Virus record (IMG/VR): IMGVR_UViG_3300025276_000124
Coordinates: 1-31,624 of that record
From: a virus
Direction: 5' to 3' (one strand)
Length of the DNA: 31,624 nucleotides
Shown here: positions 1 through 8,285 of the stretch, in pieces
How the letters are laid out: each line of letters starts with the position of its first letter
Numbering within the stretch: the stretch's first letter is position 1
The notes under the pieces: model-generated
Seen by the model: only the letters and a program-made list of their open reading frames with translations
Told to the model about the DNA's origin: nothing
Database searches by the model: none
Position numbers and translations under genes: made by a program

Positions 1-52
1 GTTTCGAAGGCTTGCTTACAGTCTACTTAATATAAAGTGGGAACTGAAAAGG

Positions 53-170
53 TCATAACTACTCTTTATAAACTCTATGCAAAAAAGTAATGATCTTTTT
101 TGAGTTTATTGATAAAAGTCATAACTAATTTATATAAATAAAAGTGAGTCGCTTTCGAGGGCTCATAACT
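53..170 (+). repeat. Three copies of TCATAACT in the leader of the Hsp20 gene
   Basis: The octamer TCATAACT occurs at 53-60, 119-126 and 163-170. The first two copies are each followed after a few bases by a TATAAA-like stretch (TATAAACT at 67-74, TATAAATA at 133-140). Between them lies a bulged inverted repeat, arms ATAAACTC 68-75 and GAGTTTAT 102-109, with an inner AAAAAAG/CTTTTTT stem at 81-87 and 95-101. I see no convincing reading frame in 1-198; one frame closes at 28-30 and could be the tail of an upstream gene. This may be duplicated promoter or leader sequence; its function is unknown. Confidence 0.5.
133..140 (+). promoter_or_regulatory. T4-type late promoter
   Basis: Exact TATAAATA, the octamer recognised by the T4 late sigma factor gp55. 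It lies 58 bases before the Hsp20 start codon. The same octamer precedes several virion-type genes in this window, which supports its use here. Confidence 0.7.
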
Positions 171-198
171 TTAACCCTTGCTTAACAGGAGGTCTATA

Positions 199-657
199 AT
201 GACTTACATGCAAACAAAATATGATCCATTCACGACAGTTGGATTTGATCGAATCTTTAATCGCATCGAACAGATGCACTCAGCTACGGCTAAAACTGTC
301 ACATACCCGCCTTATAATATCACGAAAGAAAGTGATACTACTTTCATGGTCGAAATGGCTATCGCAGGTTTCACTGACGATGACATTGATATCCATGTAA
401 AAGAAAGTGTGTTGACAATAGTCGGCAGTGTTAGCGATACCGATGAGAAGGAATACCTTCATAAAGGCATTGCCGCAAGAGCGTTTGAAAGAACGTTTAC
501 TCTAGCCGAAACAGTGGTAGTTAAAGATGCCGCACTCAGTAATGGAATGCTGAGAATTTTGTTAGAAGATGTCATCCCAGAGGATAAAAAAGCACAGAAG
601 ATTGTGATCAATAAGTCCTTTAAAGGGGTAGACACAAAAGAACTACTCACAGAGTAA
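199..657 (+). CDS. hsp20: Hsp20 / IbpA-like small heat shock protein
   Basis: A 152-residue alpha-crystallin-type small chaperone, a holdase that binds unfolding proteins without ATP. The N-terminal arm (FTTVGFDRIFNRI) and the core (PPYNI, then MVEMAIAGFTDDDIDIHV, then GIAARAFERTFTLAE) match the IbpA layout, and the C-terminal IPEDKKAQKIVI holds the tail that caps neighbouring subunits. The start is the ATG at 199 because AGGAGG at 187-192 lies at ideal distance; an in-frame TTG at 178 has no such site. Hsp20 genes are common in marine T4-like phages, where a role in capsid assembly or host stress is often proposed but not settled. A T4-type late promoter upstream favours late expression. Confidence 0.95.
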   Translation: MTYMQTKYDPFTTVGFDRIFNRIEQMHSATAKTVTYPPYNITKESDTTFMVEMAIAGFTDDDIDIHVKESVLTIVGSVSDTDEKEYLHKGIAARAFERTFTLAETVVVKDAALSNGMLRILLEDVIPEDKKAQKIVINKSFKGVDTKELLTE

Positions 658-664
658 TGACACG

Positions 665-686
665 GGTGGGAGCTTCGGCTCTCACC
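665..686 (+). terminator. UUCG-capped hairpin after hsp20
   Basis: GGTGGGAGC (665-673) pairs with GCTCTCACC (678-686) around a TTCG loop, with one G-T wobble. This is an extra-stable cUUCGg tetraloop hairpin of the kind frequent between T4 genes. The downstream TTAATATTAACTT is only weakly T-rich, so it may stabilise the 3' end or pause polymerase rather than terminate fully. Confidence 0.65.
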
Positions 687-722
687 TTAATATTAACTTC
701 TTCTATAGGAGTATAAAAACTG

Positions 723-845
723 ATGAAGAATGCAACATCTTTTTTAAAGAGTTGCGATGGTGATTTCTGCGATACAGTATCCTTTTTGATACTATTCTCG
801 CTAAGTACCTTTGTAATCGCTAGTTGTTTGACCCAACTAGTATAA
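723..845 (+). CDS. Putative 40-residue membrane peptide
   Basis: A short frame lying between two hairpins. The protein starts MKNATSFLKSC and contains one long hydrophobic segment at about residues 19-35 (VSFLILFSLSTFVIASC), so one membrane span or an uncleaved signal anchor is likely. The IASC at 32-35 resembles a lipobox, but only five residues would remain after processing, so a lipoprotein is doubtful. AGGAG at 707-711 could serve as ribosome site, though its spacing to the ATG is long (11 bases). No family recognised. A role at the host membrane is an inference from the span alone. Confidence 0.5.
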   Translation: MKNATSFLKSCDGDFCDTVSFLILFSLSTFVIASCLTQLV

Positions 846-858
846 CGTCTTGTTGACG

Positions 859-886
859 AAAAGAGAGCGAAAGTTCTCTTTTTTTT
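859..886 (+). terminator. Rho-independent terminator before the ligase promoter
   Basis: AAAAGAGAGC (859-868) pairs with GTTCTCTTTT (873-882) around a GAAA tetraloop and runs into a T tract to 886. It separates the hsp20 unit from the early promoter that starts three bases later. Confidence 0.85.
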
Positions 887-888
887 GC

Positions 889-917
889 TTGACAATTGCA
901 CTAAACAGTGCTATAAT
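889..917 (+). promoter_or_regulatory. Sigma70-type early promoter for the ligase
   Basis: TTGACA (889-894), 17-base spacer, TATAAT (912-917): a perfect consensus pair. The predicted RNA start near 924 leaves about 30 bases of leader before the ATG at 954. Confidence 0.9.
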
Positions 918-953
918 GTATACATCAAATGAATAATTGTGAGAGACTATATT

Positions 954-2096
954 ATGCAAACTATACAAAGCCTACCCACCCTCTACAAACGTGACAGTAA
1001 AGGTAAGATACGAGTACTGACTATAGAAGTCGGGCTAGTCGAACATGGTTTTCCTACTAATACTGAAGACCTATTTGGAACCAGATCAATAGCTGGATTG
1101 CAAGAAGGTAAGTTAGTTACCTCTGGATGGAAAATCAGCGAACCTAAGAATGTCGGCAAAATCAATGGCACGACATCACGCACTCAAGCCGAATCAGAAG
1201 CCCAAGCTAATTGGGACAAGAAGGCAGAGAAAGAGTACTTCCCAAAAATAGAAGACGTAGATTCCTACGAACGATTCAAGCCCATGCTTGCTGGCGACTA
1301 CACAAAGCGTCATCAATCTGAGGGATTCAGTCAGCCTAAGTTAGACGGCATTCGCTGTATTGCTGATAAGAATGGTCTATGGACACGTCAAGGCAAACCA
1401 ATCAATAGCTGTCCACACATCTGGGAATCAGTTAGGTCTATCATAGAGAATAGTCCTGATATCGTTCTAGACGGAGAGTTGTACAACCATGACTTGAAAG
1501 AAGACTTCAATAAGATCACTAGCCTTGTTCGTAAAAGTAAGTCTACGCCTGAAGATATTCTTGAAGCAGAGAAGATGGTACAATATCATGTGTACGATAT
1601 GTTTAGCAGTGTTGGTCCCAGTCTTCTTTTCGCACAACGTACTCATGTACTAGAGGCTATTATCAAATCAGAGGGATGCACTCGACTAGTTCCCACTACT
1701 TACTGCCCAGATCAAGAATCGCTTGATGCTATGTATGGACAATACATGACTGACGGTTATGAAGGTCAGATGGTCCGTAACGACATCGTGTATGAGAACA
1801 AGCGTAGTAATGGATTACTGAAGCGTAAAGAGTTCATCACTGAAGAGTTCGAAGTCGTTTCTATGGAGCAAGGACAAGGTAACTGGCATGGACATACGAA
1901 GCGTTTTATCCTACGTATGCCAAATGGTGAGACGTGTGGTTCTGGTGTTAGAGGCAAACAAGACGTTCTTAAAGCACTTTGGGAATCACAAAAATCTCCT
2001 ACGTGGGCAACACTGAGATACTTTGGATTAACGCCTGATGGTGTACCACGTTTTCCTGTAGTTGTAGATTACGGAACTGGTGAGCGATCTGATTAA
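954..2096 (+). CDS. ATP-dependent DNA ligase
   Basis: A 380-residue ligase that seals nicks through an enzyme-AMP intermediate; it is the counterpart of T4 gp30 in role. The adenylation motif I is PKLDGIR, with the acceptor lysine at about residue 129. Motif III is LDGELYNHDL, and motifs IV/V are DGYEGQMVR and GLLKRKEF. The first ~90 residues form a separate N-terminal domain ending in NVGKINGTTSRTQAESEAQ, a WGR-like layout seen in other phage ligases (inferred). It is much shorter than T4 gp30 and lacks that enzyme's long N-terminal domain. I start at ATG 954, since the GTG at 939 would leave almost no leader after the promoter; GAGAG at 941-945 is a modest ribosome site. It is the first gene of the early replication block. 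Confidence 0.95.
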   Translation: MQTIQSLPTLYKRDSKGKIRVLTIEVGLVEHGFPTNTEDLFGTRSIAGLQEGKLVTSGWKISEPKNVGKINGTTSRTQAESEAQANWDKKAEKEYFPKIEDVDSYERFKPMLAGDYTKRHQSEGFSQPKLDGIRCIADKNGLWTRQGKPINSCPHIWESVRSIIENSPDIVLDGELYNHDLKEDFNKITSLVRKSKSTPEDILEAEKMVQYHVYDMFSSVGPSLLFAQRTHVLEAIIKSEGCTRLVPTTYCPDQESLDAMYGQYMTDGYEGQMVRNDIVYENKRSNGLLKRKEFITEEFEVVSMEQGQGNWHGHTKRFILRMPNGETCGSGVRGKQDVLKALWESQKSPTWATLRYFGLTPDGVPRFPVVVDYGTGERSD

Positions 2097-2101
2097 TCCG
2101 C

Positions 2102-2130
2102 TTGACAAAGTGTTTCTTATCGTGTACAAT
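2102..2130 (+). promoter_or_regulatory. Sigma70-type early promoter for DNA polymerase
   Basis: TTGACA (2102-2107), 17-base spacer, TACAAT (2125-2130), directly after the ligase stop codon and 33 bases before the polymerase start. Confidence 0.85.
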
Positions 2131-2162
2131 GTAAACTATACCATACAAAATGAGGTTATAAA

Positions 2163-4670
2163 TTGAGTTTTTACACTTGCGTTAACCGATACGGTAATAA
2201 AATTCTGTATCGAGGCTATAATGATAATGGCGAACGGATTCAAACTAAGATCCCTTTCAAGCCAACTATGTATCTTCAATCTAACAAACCATCGAGTGAC
2301 TGGAAAGCATTCGATGGTACTGGTATCGAGCCTATAGAACTTGACTCTATGAGTGAAGCGACTGAGTTTGTTAAGAAGTATGAAGGTATTGACAATTTCA
2401 AAATACATGGTAACAACAACTTCGTTGCACAGTTTATTGCTGAGAAGTTTCCTGGTATCGTCCCATACAGTCTGAAGAAGATCGAAGTCGGTAATATCGA
2501 TATCGAGGTTATGTCTGATGAGGGTTTCCCAGAGCCAGACGTTGCTAACTATCCAATCATATCTATTGCCTATAAGAGCAGTCTGCATAATGTATTTCAT
2601 GTGTGGGGTCTTGGTGATTATGATGCCTCGAAGTCTGAACTAGAACTAGATGGTGCTATGATCCAGTATCGACATTGTACTAGCGAAGATGACCTTATGT
2701 TGAAGTTCTTAACATTCTGGTCACACAACTGTCCTGACATCATCACTGGTTGGAACTTACGTTTCTTTGACATACCTTATATGATCAATCGAACTACAAA
2801 GATTCTTGGCAATGATGTCGTTAAGAAGTTCTCTCCGTTTGGTGTTGTGAAGCACCGTCAGATTAATGTTAAGGGTAAGAACTTAGATGCATACGAGATG
2901 TATGGTGTCCAGCAAATGGATTACTATGATCTATTCACTAAGTTTGGCTACTCTTATGGTACACAAGCATCTTATACTTTAGATCACATTGCCTCAGTTG
3001 TCTTAGGCAAGAAGAAGCTTTCATATGCAGAATATGGTAGCCTTCACACTTTATACAAACACAATCACCAGAAGTTTATTGACTACAATATTCGAGATGT
3101 TCAAGTTGTAGATCAAATCGACAAGCAGACAGGTCTTATGGACTTAGCTTTGATCGTAGCTTACAAGGGTGGTGTGAACTACATGGAGACGTTTGGTACG
3201 ACTTCTATCTGGGACTCTATCATTTATCGATATTTGAATGAGCGAAAGATCGCTGTACCACCTTCTGCACGTAAACACAAAGAGTCATATCCTGGTGGCT
3301 ATGTAAAAGATCCACATGTCGGCATGAGCAAGTGGGTAACATCATTCGACCTCAACTCTCTATATCCAAACTTGATTGTTCAGTACAATATGTCACCCGA
3401 AACTTTGCTCAATGATCCTGGTGATTTCACAGCAAGTGGTGTCGAGTATTACATGAAGAATGGCATCGATGATGAATTGCGTGAAAGAAACGTATCGGTA
3501 GCAGTAAACGGTTCTATGTATCGTAACGACAAGCGTGGTGTATTGCCTGAAATCATTATTGGTCTGTACAATGAGCGTAAAGAAGTCAAACGTGGCATGC
3601 TCGTTTTAATGCAAGATTATGAGAAGAATAAGACTCCAGAACTCAGTCGAGAGATAAATAGACTTGAGAATACGCAAATGGCTATTAAGATTTTACTTAA
3701 CTCCCTTTATGGTGCGTTAGGTAATCAGTACTTCCGTTACTTTGATATGCGTATTGCAGAGGGTATTACACTATCTGGTCAGTTAGCAATTAAGTGGGCT
3801 GAACAGGCTATGAATGATGCGATGAATGGTATTCTCAAATCTGATGATAAAGACTACGTGATTGCTATGGACACTGACTCATTATACGTGAACATGGAAC
3901 CTCTGGTCAATGCTGTGAATCCTAAAGATCCAGTAAAATTTATCGACCAAGCCTGTGAGCAAAAGATCGTTCCTATTCTGGCTAAAGCTTATGATAGAAT
4001 GTTTACACAAATGAATGCTTTTGAAAATCGTATGGTTATGGCACGTGAGGCTATAGCTGATAAGGGCATATGGATGGCTAAGAAGCGTTACATCTTGAAC
4101 GTTCACAATAACGAGGGTGTGCAGTACGCAGAGCCAAAGCTTAAAGTGATGGGCATCGAAGCTGTTAAGTCTTCTACGCCTCAAGTTGTACGTGATAAGT
4201 TTGTTAAGGCATATAAGTTGATGTTGAACTCTACTGAAGCAGAACTACAAAAGTTCGTAGCAGAGTTCTTTGAAGAGTTTAAGACTTTGCCACCAGAAGA
4301 CGTTTCGTTTCCTCGTGGTGTGAGTGACATTGCTAAGTGGAAAGATAAGCATATAACTTATAAAAGTGGCACACCGATTCATGTTCGTGGAGCATTACTA
4401 TATAATCAGCAACTAAAGAAAGCTAAGTTGAATACCGAAGAGATCAAGAACGGTACCAAAGTGAAGTTCTGTTACATGAAAATGCCTAATCCAATTATGG
4501 AGAATGTTATATCATTTGCACAGTTCCTACCAGAAGAGTTCGGACTGCACCAATATGTAGATTATGAAACACAATTTAACAAGACGTTCAAAGAACCCTT
4601 GAAGTTGGTATCTGATGCCATCAACTGGGAACTAGAATACATAAACTCATTGGAGGGTTTTTTCTCATGA
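2163..4670 (+). CDS. 43: Family B DNA polymerase, T4 gp43 type
   Basis: The 835-residue replicative polymerase with 3'-5' proofreading. Exonuclease motifs: NIDIEV with D113 and E115, GWNLRFFD with D203, and YNIRD with Y308 and D312. Polymerase motifs: A, FDLNSLYPNL with D396; B, KILLNSLYGALGN near 509-521; C, MDTDSLY with D570 and D572. All catalytic residues are present, so it should be active. The start is TTG at 2163, because GAGG at 2152-2155 sits seven bases before it and the N-terminus then aligns with gp43. The C-terminal SLEGFFS resembles the sliding-clamp-binding tail of RB69 polymerase. The next gene overlaps by four bases, and its own promoter lies upstream. Confidence 0.98.
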   Translation: MSFYTCVNRYGNKILYRGYNDNGERIQTKIPFKPTMYLQSNKPSSDWKAFDGTGIEPIELDSMSEATEFVKKYEGIDNFKIHGNNNFVAQFIAEKFPGIVPYSLKKIEVGNIDIEVMSDEGFPEPDVANYPIISIAYKSSLHNVFHVWGLGDYDASKSELELDGAMIQYRHCTSEDDLMLKFLTFWSHNCPDIITGWNLRFFDIPYMINRTTKILGNDVVKKFSPFGVVKHRQINVKGKNLDAYEMYGVQQMDYYDLFTKFGYSYGTQASYTLDHIASVVLGKKKLSYAEYGSLHTLYKHNHQKFIDYNIRDVQVVDQIDKQTGLMDLALIVAYKGGVNYMETFGTTSIWDSIIYRYLNERKIAVPPSARKHKESYPGGYVKDPHVGMSKWVTSFDLNSLYPNLIVQYNMSPETLLNDPGDFTASGVEYYMKNGIDDELRERNVSVAVNGSMYRNDKRGVLPEIIIGLYNERKEVKRGMLVLMQDYEKNKTPELSREINRLENTQMAIKILLNSLYGALGNQYFRYFDMRIAEGITLSGQLAIKWAEQAMNDAMNGILKSDDKDYVIAMDTDSLYVNMEPLVNAVNPKDPVKFIDQACEQKIVPILAKAYDRMFTQMNAFENRMVMAREAIADKGIWMAKKRYILNVHNNEGVQYAEPKLKVMGIEAVKSSTPQVVRDKFVKAYKLMLNSTEAELQKFVAEFFEEFKTLPPEDVSFPRGVSDIAKWKDKHITYKSGTPIHVRGALLYNQQLKKAKLNTEEIKNGTKVKFCYMKMPNPIMENVISFAQFLPEEFGLHQYVDYETQFNKTFKEPLKLVSDAINWELEYINSLEGFFS

Positions 4671-4930
4671 CAAAAGACATTTTTGACTTTGGTTTCACGG
4701 CAGTAGATGAAGACGAATTACAGTCGGTAAAGGAACTTAAAACCACAGCTACTACAGTAGCATCTAACGCAGAGGGTACGCAAAAGAGACTAGATGATCT
4801 CTACAATGCTATAGTGCCTTTGCTTAATAATCTAAAGGCAAATCCAGAGAAAGAGTACATCCTCTGGCCAAACCGCACAGATAAAATTGAACAATTTGAA
4901 AAGAAACTGTTTGACATCTACAATGATTAG
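4667..4930 (+). CDS. Conserved small phage protein, unknown function
   Basis: An 87-residue acidic protein whose ATG overlaps the polymerase stop (ATGA), so translation is probably coupled. It begins MTKDIFDFGFTAVDEDEL, has a helical, probably coiled middle (residues ~18-60) and ends with NPEKEYILWPNRTDKIEQF. I recall similar small proteins beside replication genes in marine T4-like phages, but no function is known to me. Its position between polymerase and UvsX suggests a replication or recombination accessory role (inference). The promoter for uvsX starts inside its last codons. Confidence 0.8.
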   Translation: MTKDIFDFGFTAVDEDELQSVKELKTTATTVASNAEGTQKRLDDLYNAIVPLLNNLKANPEKEYILWPNRTDKIEQFEKKLFDIYND

Positions 4931-4939
4931 TGTTATACT
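4911..4939 (+). promoter_or_regulatory. Sigma70-type early promoter for uvsX
   Basis: TTGACA (4911-4916), 17-base spacer, TATACT (4934-4939). The -35 box is embedded in the end of the upstream gene. A second TATAAT at 4955-4960 lacks a good -35. Confidence 0.8.
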
Positions 4940-4973
4940 AGTCAGACTAAAGTATATAATAGAGGAGTAAATT

Positions 4974-6050
4974 ATGTCATCATTAATGGAGAAGCTGGCG
5001 AGAAATTCGACAGTTAAATTAACAGCATCTATCATGGATTCTAAAGTCTATGGTAAGAAAGAAATGTCACCGACACCTGTGCCTATGGTAAACGTAGCAT
5101 TGTCTGGTCGTGTAGACGGTGGTTTGACACCTGGCTTGCTTATGCTTGCAGGTCCATCAAAGCATTTTAAATCTGCATTTGCGTTGCTTATGGCAGCCGC
5201 ATATCAAAAGAAGAATAAAGATGCTGTAATCTTATTTTATGATTCTGAGTTTGGTACACCTCAAGCTTACTTCGAATCGTTTGGTGTAAACATGGATCAA
5301 GTTATCCATACACCTATTACGAATGTCGAAGAGTTAAAGTTTGATATTATGAAGCAGTTAGAGGGTATAACCAAAGACGATAAAGTCTGTATCGTTATCG
5401 ATTCTATTGGTAACCTTGCTTCTAAGAAAGAAGTTGATGACGCTATGGACGGTAAGTCTGTTGCAGATATGTCACGTGCAAAGCAGATGAAGTCTTTGTT
5501 CCGTATGATCACACCGCATTTGAATTTGAAAGATATTCCACTTGTGGCAGTAAATCACACGTACAAAGAGATTGGCTTGTATCCTAAAGACGTTGTGTCT
5601 GGTGGTACTGGTGCTTACTATTCTGCTGATTCTATTTGGATTATTGGTCGTCAACAAGAGAAGGTTGGCACTGAGATTAAGGGCTACCACTTTATCATCA
5701 ATATCGAGAAGTCTCGTTATGTTCGTGAGAAGTCTAAGATCCCTGTTACTGTTACATTTGAAGGCGGTATCTCTAAGTGGTCTGGGTTGATGGATGTTGC
5801 AGAGGCTGGCGGTTATCTAGTTAAGCCAAATGTTGGTTGGTATGAGGCTGTTAATCCAGCTACTGGTGAAGTCCTTATGCCTTCTAAGATGAGAGCCAAA
5901 GAGATACATGATAACAATGAGTTCTGGTTAATGATGTTTGAAAAGACTGACTTTGCTACCTACATTAAGAATAGTTACACTATGGCTAATGGTCCTATGT
6001 TAGATGACCAAAGTAATGTTAAGATCGAGGAGGTCTTAGTAGATGATTGA
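4974..6050 (+). CDS. uvsX: UvsX RecA-like recombinase
   Basis: A 358-residue strand-exchange ATPase that drives recombination-dependent replication and repair in T4-like phages. Walker A is GPSKHFKS (residues 60-67), close to the T4 UvsX form, and Walker B is KVCIVIDSIGNL (~137-148). The MSRAKQMKSLFRMITPHL and VAVNHTYKEIGLYPKDV segments match the RecA-type core loops. GAGGAG at 4962-4967 gives a clear ribosome site. It overlaps the helicase gene by eight bases, and that gene's ribosome site (AGGAGG) lies inside the uvsX end, so the two are translationally linked. It has its own early promoter. Confidence 0.97.
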   Translation: MSSLMEKLARNSTVKLTASIMDSKVYGKKEMSPTPVPMVNVALSGRVDGGLTPGLLMLAGPSKHFKSAFALLMAAAYQKKNKDAVILFYDSEFGTPQAYFESFGVNMDQVIHTPITNVEELKFDIMKQLEGITKDDKVCIVIDSIGNLASKKEVDDAMDGKSVADMSRAKQMKSLFRMITPHLNLKDIPLVAVNHTYKEIGLYPKDVVSGGTGAYYSADSIWIIGRQQEKVGTEIKGYHFIINIEKSRYVREKSKIPVTVTFEGGISKWSGLMDVAEAGGYLVKPNVGWYEAVNPATGEVLMPSKMRAKEIHDNNEFWLMMFEKTDFATYIKNSYTMANGPMLDDQSNVKIEEVLVDD

Positions 6051-7479
6051 GAACACTGTCCTTGCGGGCTTATTACATAATGAAGATTACATGCGAAGAG
6101 TTGTACCGTTTCTAAGTGAAGATTACTTCGGTGACTTTACTGACAAAACAATATTCAAATCTATCGTCAAGTATATCTCTGATTACAACGGGATTCCCAC
6201 TCGGGAAGCCCTGCGTATTTCTATCGAAGAGAAGGACAATATCAGCGATGATCAATATAAGAACATCGTAGAAACTATTGATGCTTTAGAGTATGATGAT
6301 AAAACTGATATTGACTGGATCGTAGATAAGACTGAGAAGTTCTGCCAAGATAAGGCAGTCTTCAATGCAGTTCGTGAAGCTATTCTCGTACTGGACGGTG
6401 CTCATCAGGAGCTAGACAAGGGGTCAATTCCTGATCTTTTGTCTACTGCTCTTGGTGTTTCTTTTGATCAAGCAATTGGTCACGATTTTCTAGAAGACAC
6501 TGAAGGCCGATATGAGTTCTATCATAGTAAAGAAGACAAGGTTGGTTTCGACCTCGATCTCTTCAACAAGATTACTAAGGGTGGTTTATCTAGAAAGTCT
6601 CTTAGTATCTGTCTAGCTGGTACTGGTGTTGGTAAGACACTATTCATGACGCACTGTGCGGCAGCCAATCTGATGGACGGTAAGAATGTACTATATATTA
6701 CTATGGAAATGGCTGAAGAGAAAATCTCTGAGCGTATCGATGCTAACTTAATGAATACAACTATGGACAGTCTACAAGATATGCCTAAAGATGTGTTCAT
6801 GAAGCGTATCAATAGAGTGAAAGCTAAGACTACAGGTAAGTTGATTGTTAAAGAGTATCCTACTGCTAGTGCGGGTTCTTCACACTTTAGACACCTCTTG
6901 AATGAGTTGAAACTAAAGAAGAACTTTATGCCAGATATCATATACATTGATTATCTAAATATATGTACAAGTGCTAGAATGAAAGCCGGTGGTAATGTCA
7001 ACTCTTATACGTTGATCAAAGCTATTGCTGAAGAACTTCGTGGACTAGCTGTAGAGTTTAACGTGCCTATTCTTAGTGCTACGCAGACAACTCGTACAGG
7101 TTATAGTAGTTCTGATTTGAACCTCGAAGATACGTCTGAGTCGTTCGGTCTACCAGCTACTGCTGACTTTATGTTCGGTCTGATATCTACAGAAGAACTT
7201 GAGGGTCTAGGGCAGTTGATGGTAAAGCAGTTGAAAAATCGTTGGGGTGACACAAACACACTTAAGCGATTTGTGATCGGTGTAGATCGATCTAAGATGA
7301 AGCTATATGATGCTGAAGAGTCTGCTCAACAAGGTCTAGTTAATGATGGTCCTGTTGCAGATAAGGGCGCTTTTGGAGAGAGAATGAAAGCAGAGCGAAA
7401 TGATGGTAACAGTAATAATGTTCTATCGTATCGTAACAATAAACCCAAGAGTAAGCCAGATTTTGGTGGACTAAAATAA
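6043..7479 (+). CDS. 41: Replicative DNA helicase, T4 gp41 (DnaB) type
   Basis: The 478-residue hexameric 5'-3' helicase that unwinds the fork and works with the gp61-type primase encoded at 24644. The N-terminal domain (residues ~1-150) is DnaB-like, beginning with IENTVLAGLLHNEDYMRRVV. The RecA-type domain carries Walker A GTGVGKT (193-199), the MEMAEEKISERIDANL segment and Walker B PDIIYIDYLNI (~297-307), with a Q-containing sensor loop LSATQTTR. The tail (RNNKPKSKPDFGGLK) is basic and probably flexible. AGGAGG at 6028-6033 within uvsX supports the ATG at 6043. Confidence 0.97.
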   Translation: MIENTVLAGLLHNEDYMRRVVPFLSEDYFGDFTDKTIFKSIVKYISDYNGIPTREALRISIEEKDNISDDQYKNIVETIDALEYDDKTDIDWIVDKTEKFCQDKAVFNAVREAILVLDGAHQELDKGSIPDLLSTALGVSFDQAIGHDFLEDTEGRYEFYHSKEDKVGFDLDLFNKITKGGLSRKSLSICLAGTGVGKTLFMTHCAAANLMDGKNVLYITMEMAEEKISERIDANLMNTTMDSLQDMPKDVFMKRINRVKAKTTGKLIVKEYPTASAGSSHFRHLLNELKLKKNFMPDIIYIDYLNICTSARMKAGGNVNSYTLIKAIAEELRGLAVEFNVPILSATQTTRTGYSSSDLNLEDTSESFGLPATADFMFGLISTEELEGLGQLMVKQLKNRWGDTNTLKRFVIGVDRSKMKLYDAEESAQQGLVNDGPVADKGAFGERMKAERNDGNSNNVLSYRNNKPKSKPDFGGLK

Positions 7480-7489
7480 GGAGAAACAT

Positions 7490-7756
7490 ATGTGGATGTG
7501 GATAGTTAGTAACGTTGCGGGTGCACTATTAGGTGCGGCATCAACGAAATGGTTTAAAGATACTCGTGCAGGAATCTGGTGTTATGATCGTTTCGATGAC
7601 ATAGCGAGTTGGGCAAGTAAGCGATATGGCATTGATATTCTGGACAAAGAAGGTATTGCATGGAAAAGAAAGTATCCCAATGTTTCAAACGAGATCGAAT
7701 TGCTACGCAGAGATGTGGATAAATTGGCAAATAAGATCAAGGAGATGACTGAGTGA
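7490..7756 (+). CDS. Small membrane-anchored protein, unknown function
   Basis: An 88-residue protein with an N-terminal hydrophobic segment (WMWIVSNVAGALLGAAS, residues 2-18), a central part rich in W and charged residues (WCYDRFDDIASWASKRYGI), and a C-terminal helix with coiled-coil character (IELLRRDVDKLANKIKEM). AAGGAG at 7479-7484 is a good ribosome site. Its stop overlaps the GTG of the next gene. I do not recognise a family. It sits between the helicase and the Fe-S genes, transcribed with them. Confidence 0.75.
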   Translation: MWMWIVSNVAGALLGAASTKWFKDTRAGIWCYDRFDDIASWASKRYGIDILDKEGIAWKRKYPNVSNEIELLRRDVDKLANKIKEMTE

Positions 7757-7947
7757 AATATACGGTAACCGATAAAGGTACTGAGTATTGTGTGTTAGAG
7801 AAGCCTAGTGGATTGACAGTGTATTATACTGGCACCCAAGAACTAGCCACACGAATGGTCGAACTACTGAACAATGGGGCAGGCTTTGATGGCAATACTC
7901 CAACGTTCTTTGCTGATAAGAAGATAACATTGAGTTTGGTAAAGTAA
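7753..7947 (+). CDS. Small hypothetical protein
   Basis: A 64-residue protein that starts with GTG inside the GTGA overlap with the upstream stop; GGAG at 7741-7744 supports this start. The sequence MKYTVTDKGTEYCVLEKPSG followed by LTVYYTGTQELATRMVELLN suggests a small alpha/beta domain. Nothing in it identifies a reaction. It ends one base before the A-type Fe-S carrier gene, so it may be co-translated with it, but a role in Fe-S chemistry is only a guess from position. Confidence 0.7.
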   Translation: MKYTVTDKGTEYCVLEKPSGLTVYYTGTQELATRMVELLNNGAGFDGNTPTFFADKKITLSLVK

Positions 7948-7948
7948 G

Positions 7949-8275
7949 ATGATCACTATAGGGGAATCTGCATACGAACCGTTGATTCGAAAACTGGCAT
8001 CTCAGCCAGATTGTGAAGGTATTAGAGTAGGAGTTCGTACAGTTGGTTGCAGTGGTTTAGCATATGTGCTAGAATATACATATGGCGAGGTCTATAGAGA
8101 TGACACTGTTATAGCCGATAGAGGTGTGACGATAGTGATAGATGAGAAGAGTAAAAATTATCTAGCTGGATCTGAGTTAGTGTATTTAAAAGAGGGATTG
8201 AACGAAGGCTTTAAATTCGTCAACCCAAATGTTACAGCCGAGTGTGGCTGTGGAGAGTCTTTCTACGTAGAATAA
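7949..8275 (+). CDS. A-type Fe-S cluster carrier (IscA/ErpA/SufA family)
   Basis: A 108-residue protein that receives Fe-S clusters and delivers them to apo-proteins. The three family ligands are present: C34 in VGCSGLAY, and C99 and C101 in the signature NPNVTAECGCGESF. Length and layout match bacterial IscA and ErpA. It directly precedes an IscU scaffold, giving a two-gene Fe-S unit in a phage early operon. No cysteine desulfurase, ferredoxin or HscA/HscB chaperone is visible in this window, so sulfur and energy presumably come from the host. The family is certain; assignment to IscA versus ErpA is not possible by eye. The ribosome site is weak. Confidence 0.95.
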   Translation: MITIGESAYEPLIRKLASQPDCEGIRVGVRTVGCSGLAYVLEYTYGEVYRDDTVIADRGVTIVIDEKSKNYLAGSELVYLKEGLNEGFKFVNPNVTAECGCGESFYVE

Positions 8276-8285
8276 GAGGTGCCAC

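Noticed and set aside
179-200. TGCTTA followed by TATAAT, resembling a MotA-type middle promoter before hsp20
   Set aside because: The TATAAT overlaps the ATG start codon, so the transcript would start inside the gene. The box also departs from the MotA consensus.
3653-3660. GATAAATA inside the DNA polymerase gene
   Set aside because: It is a one-off variant of the late octamer within coding sequence, with no gene start nearby on that strand.
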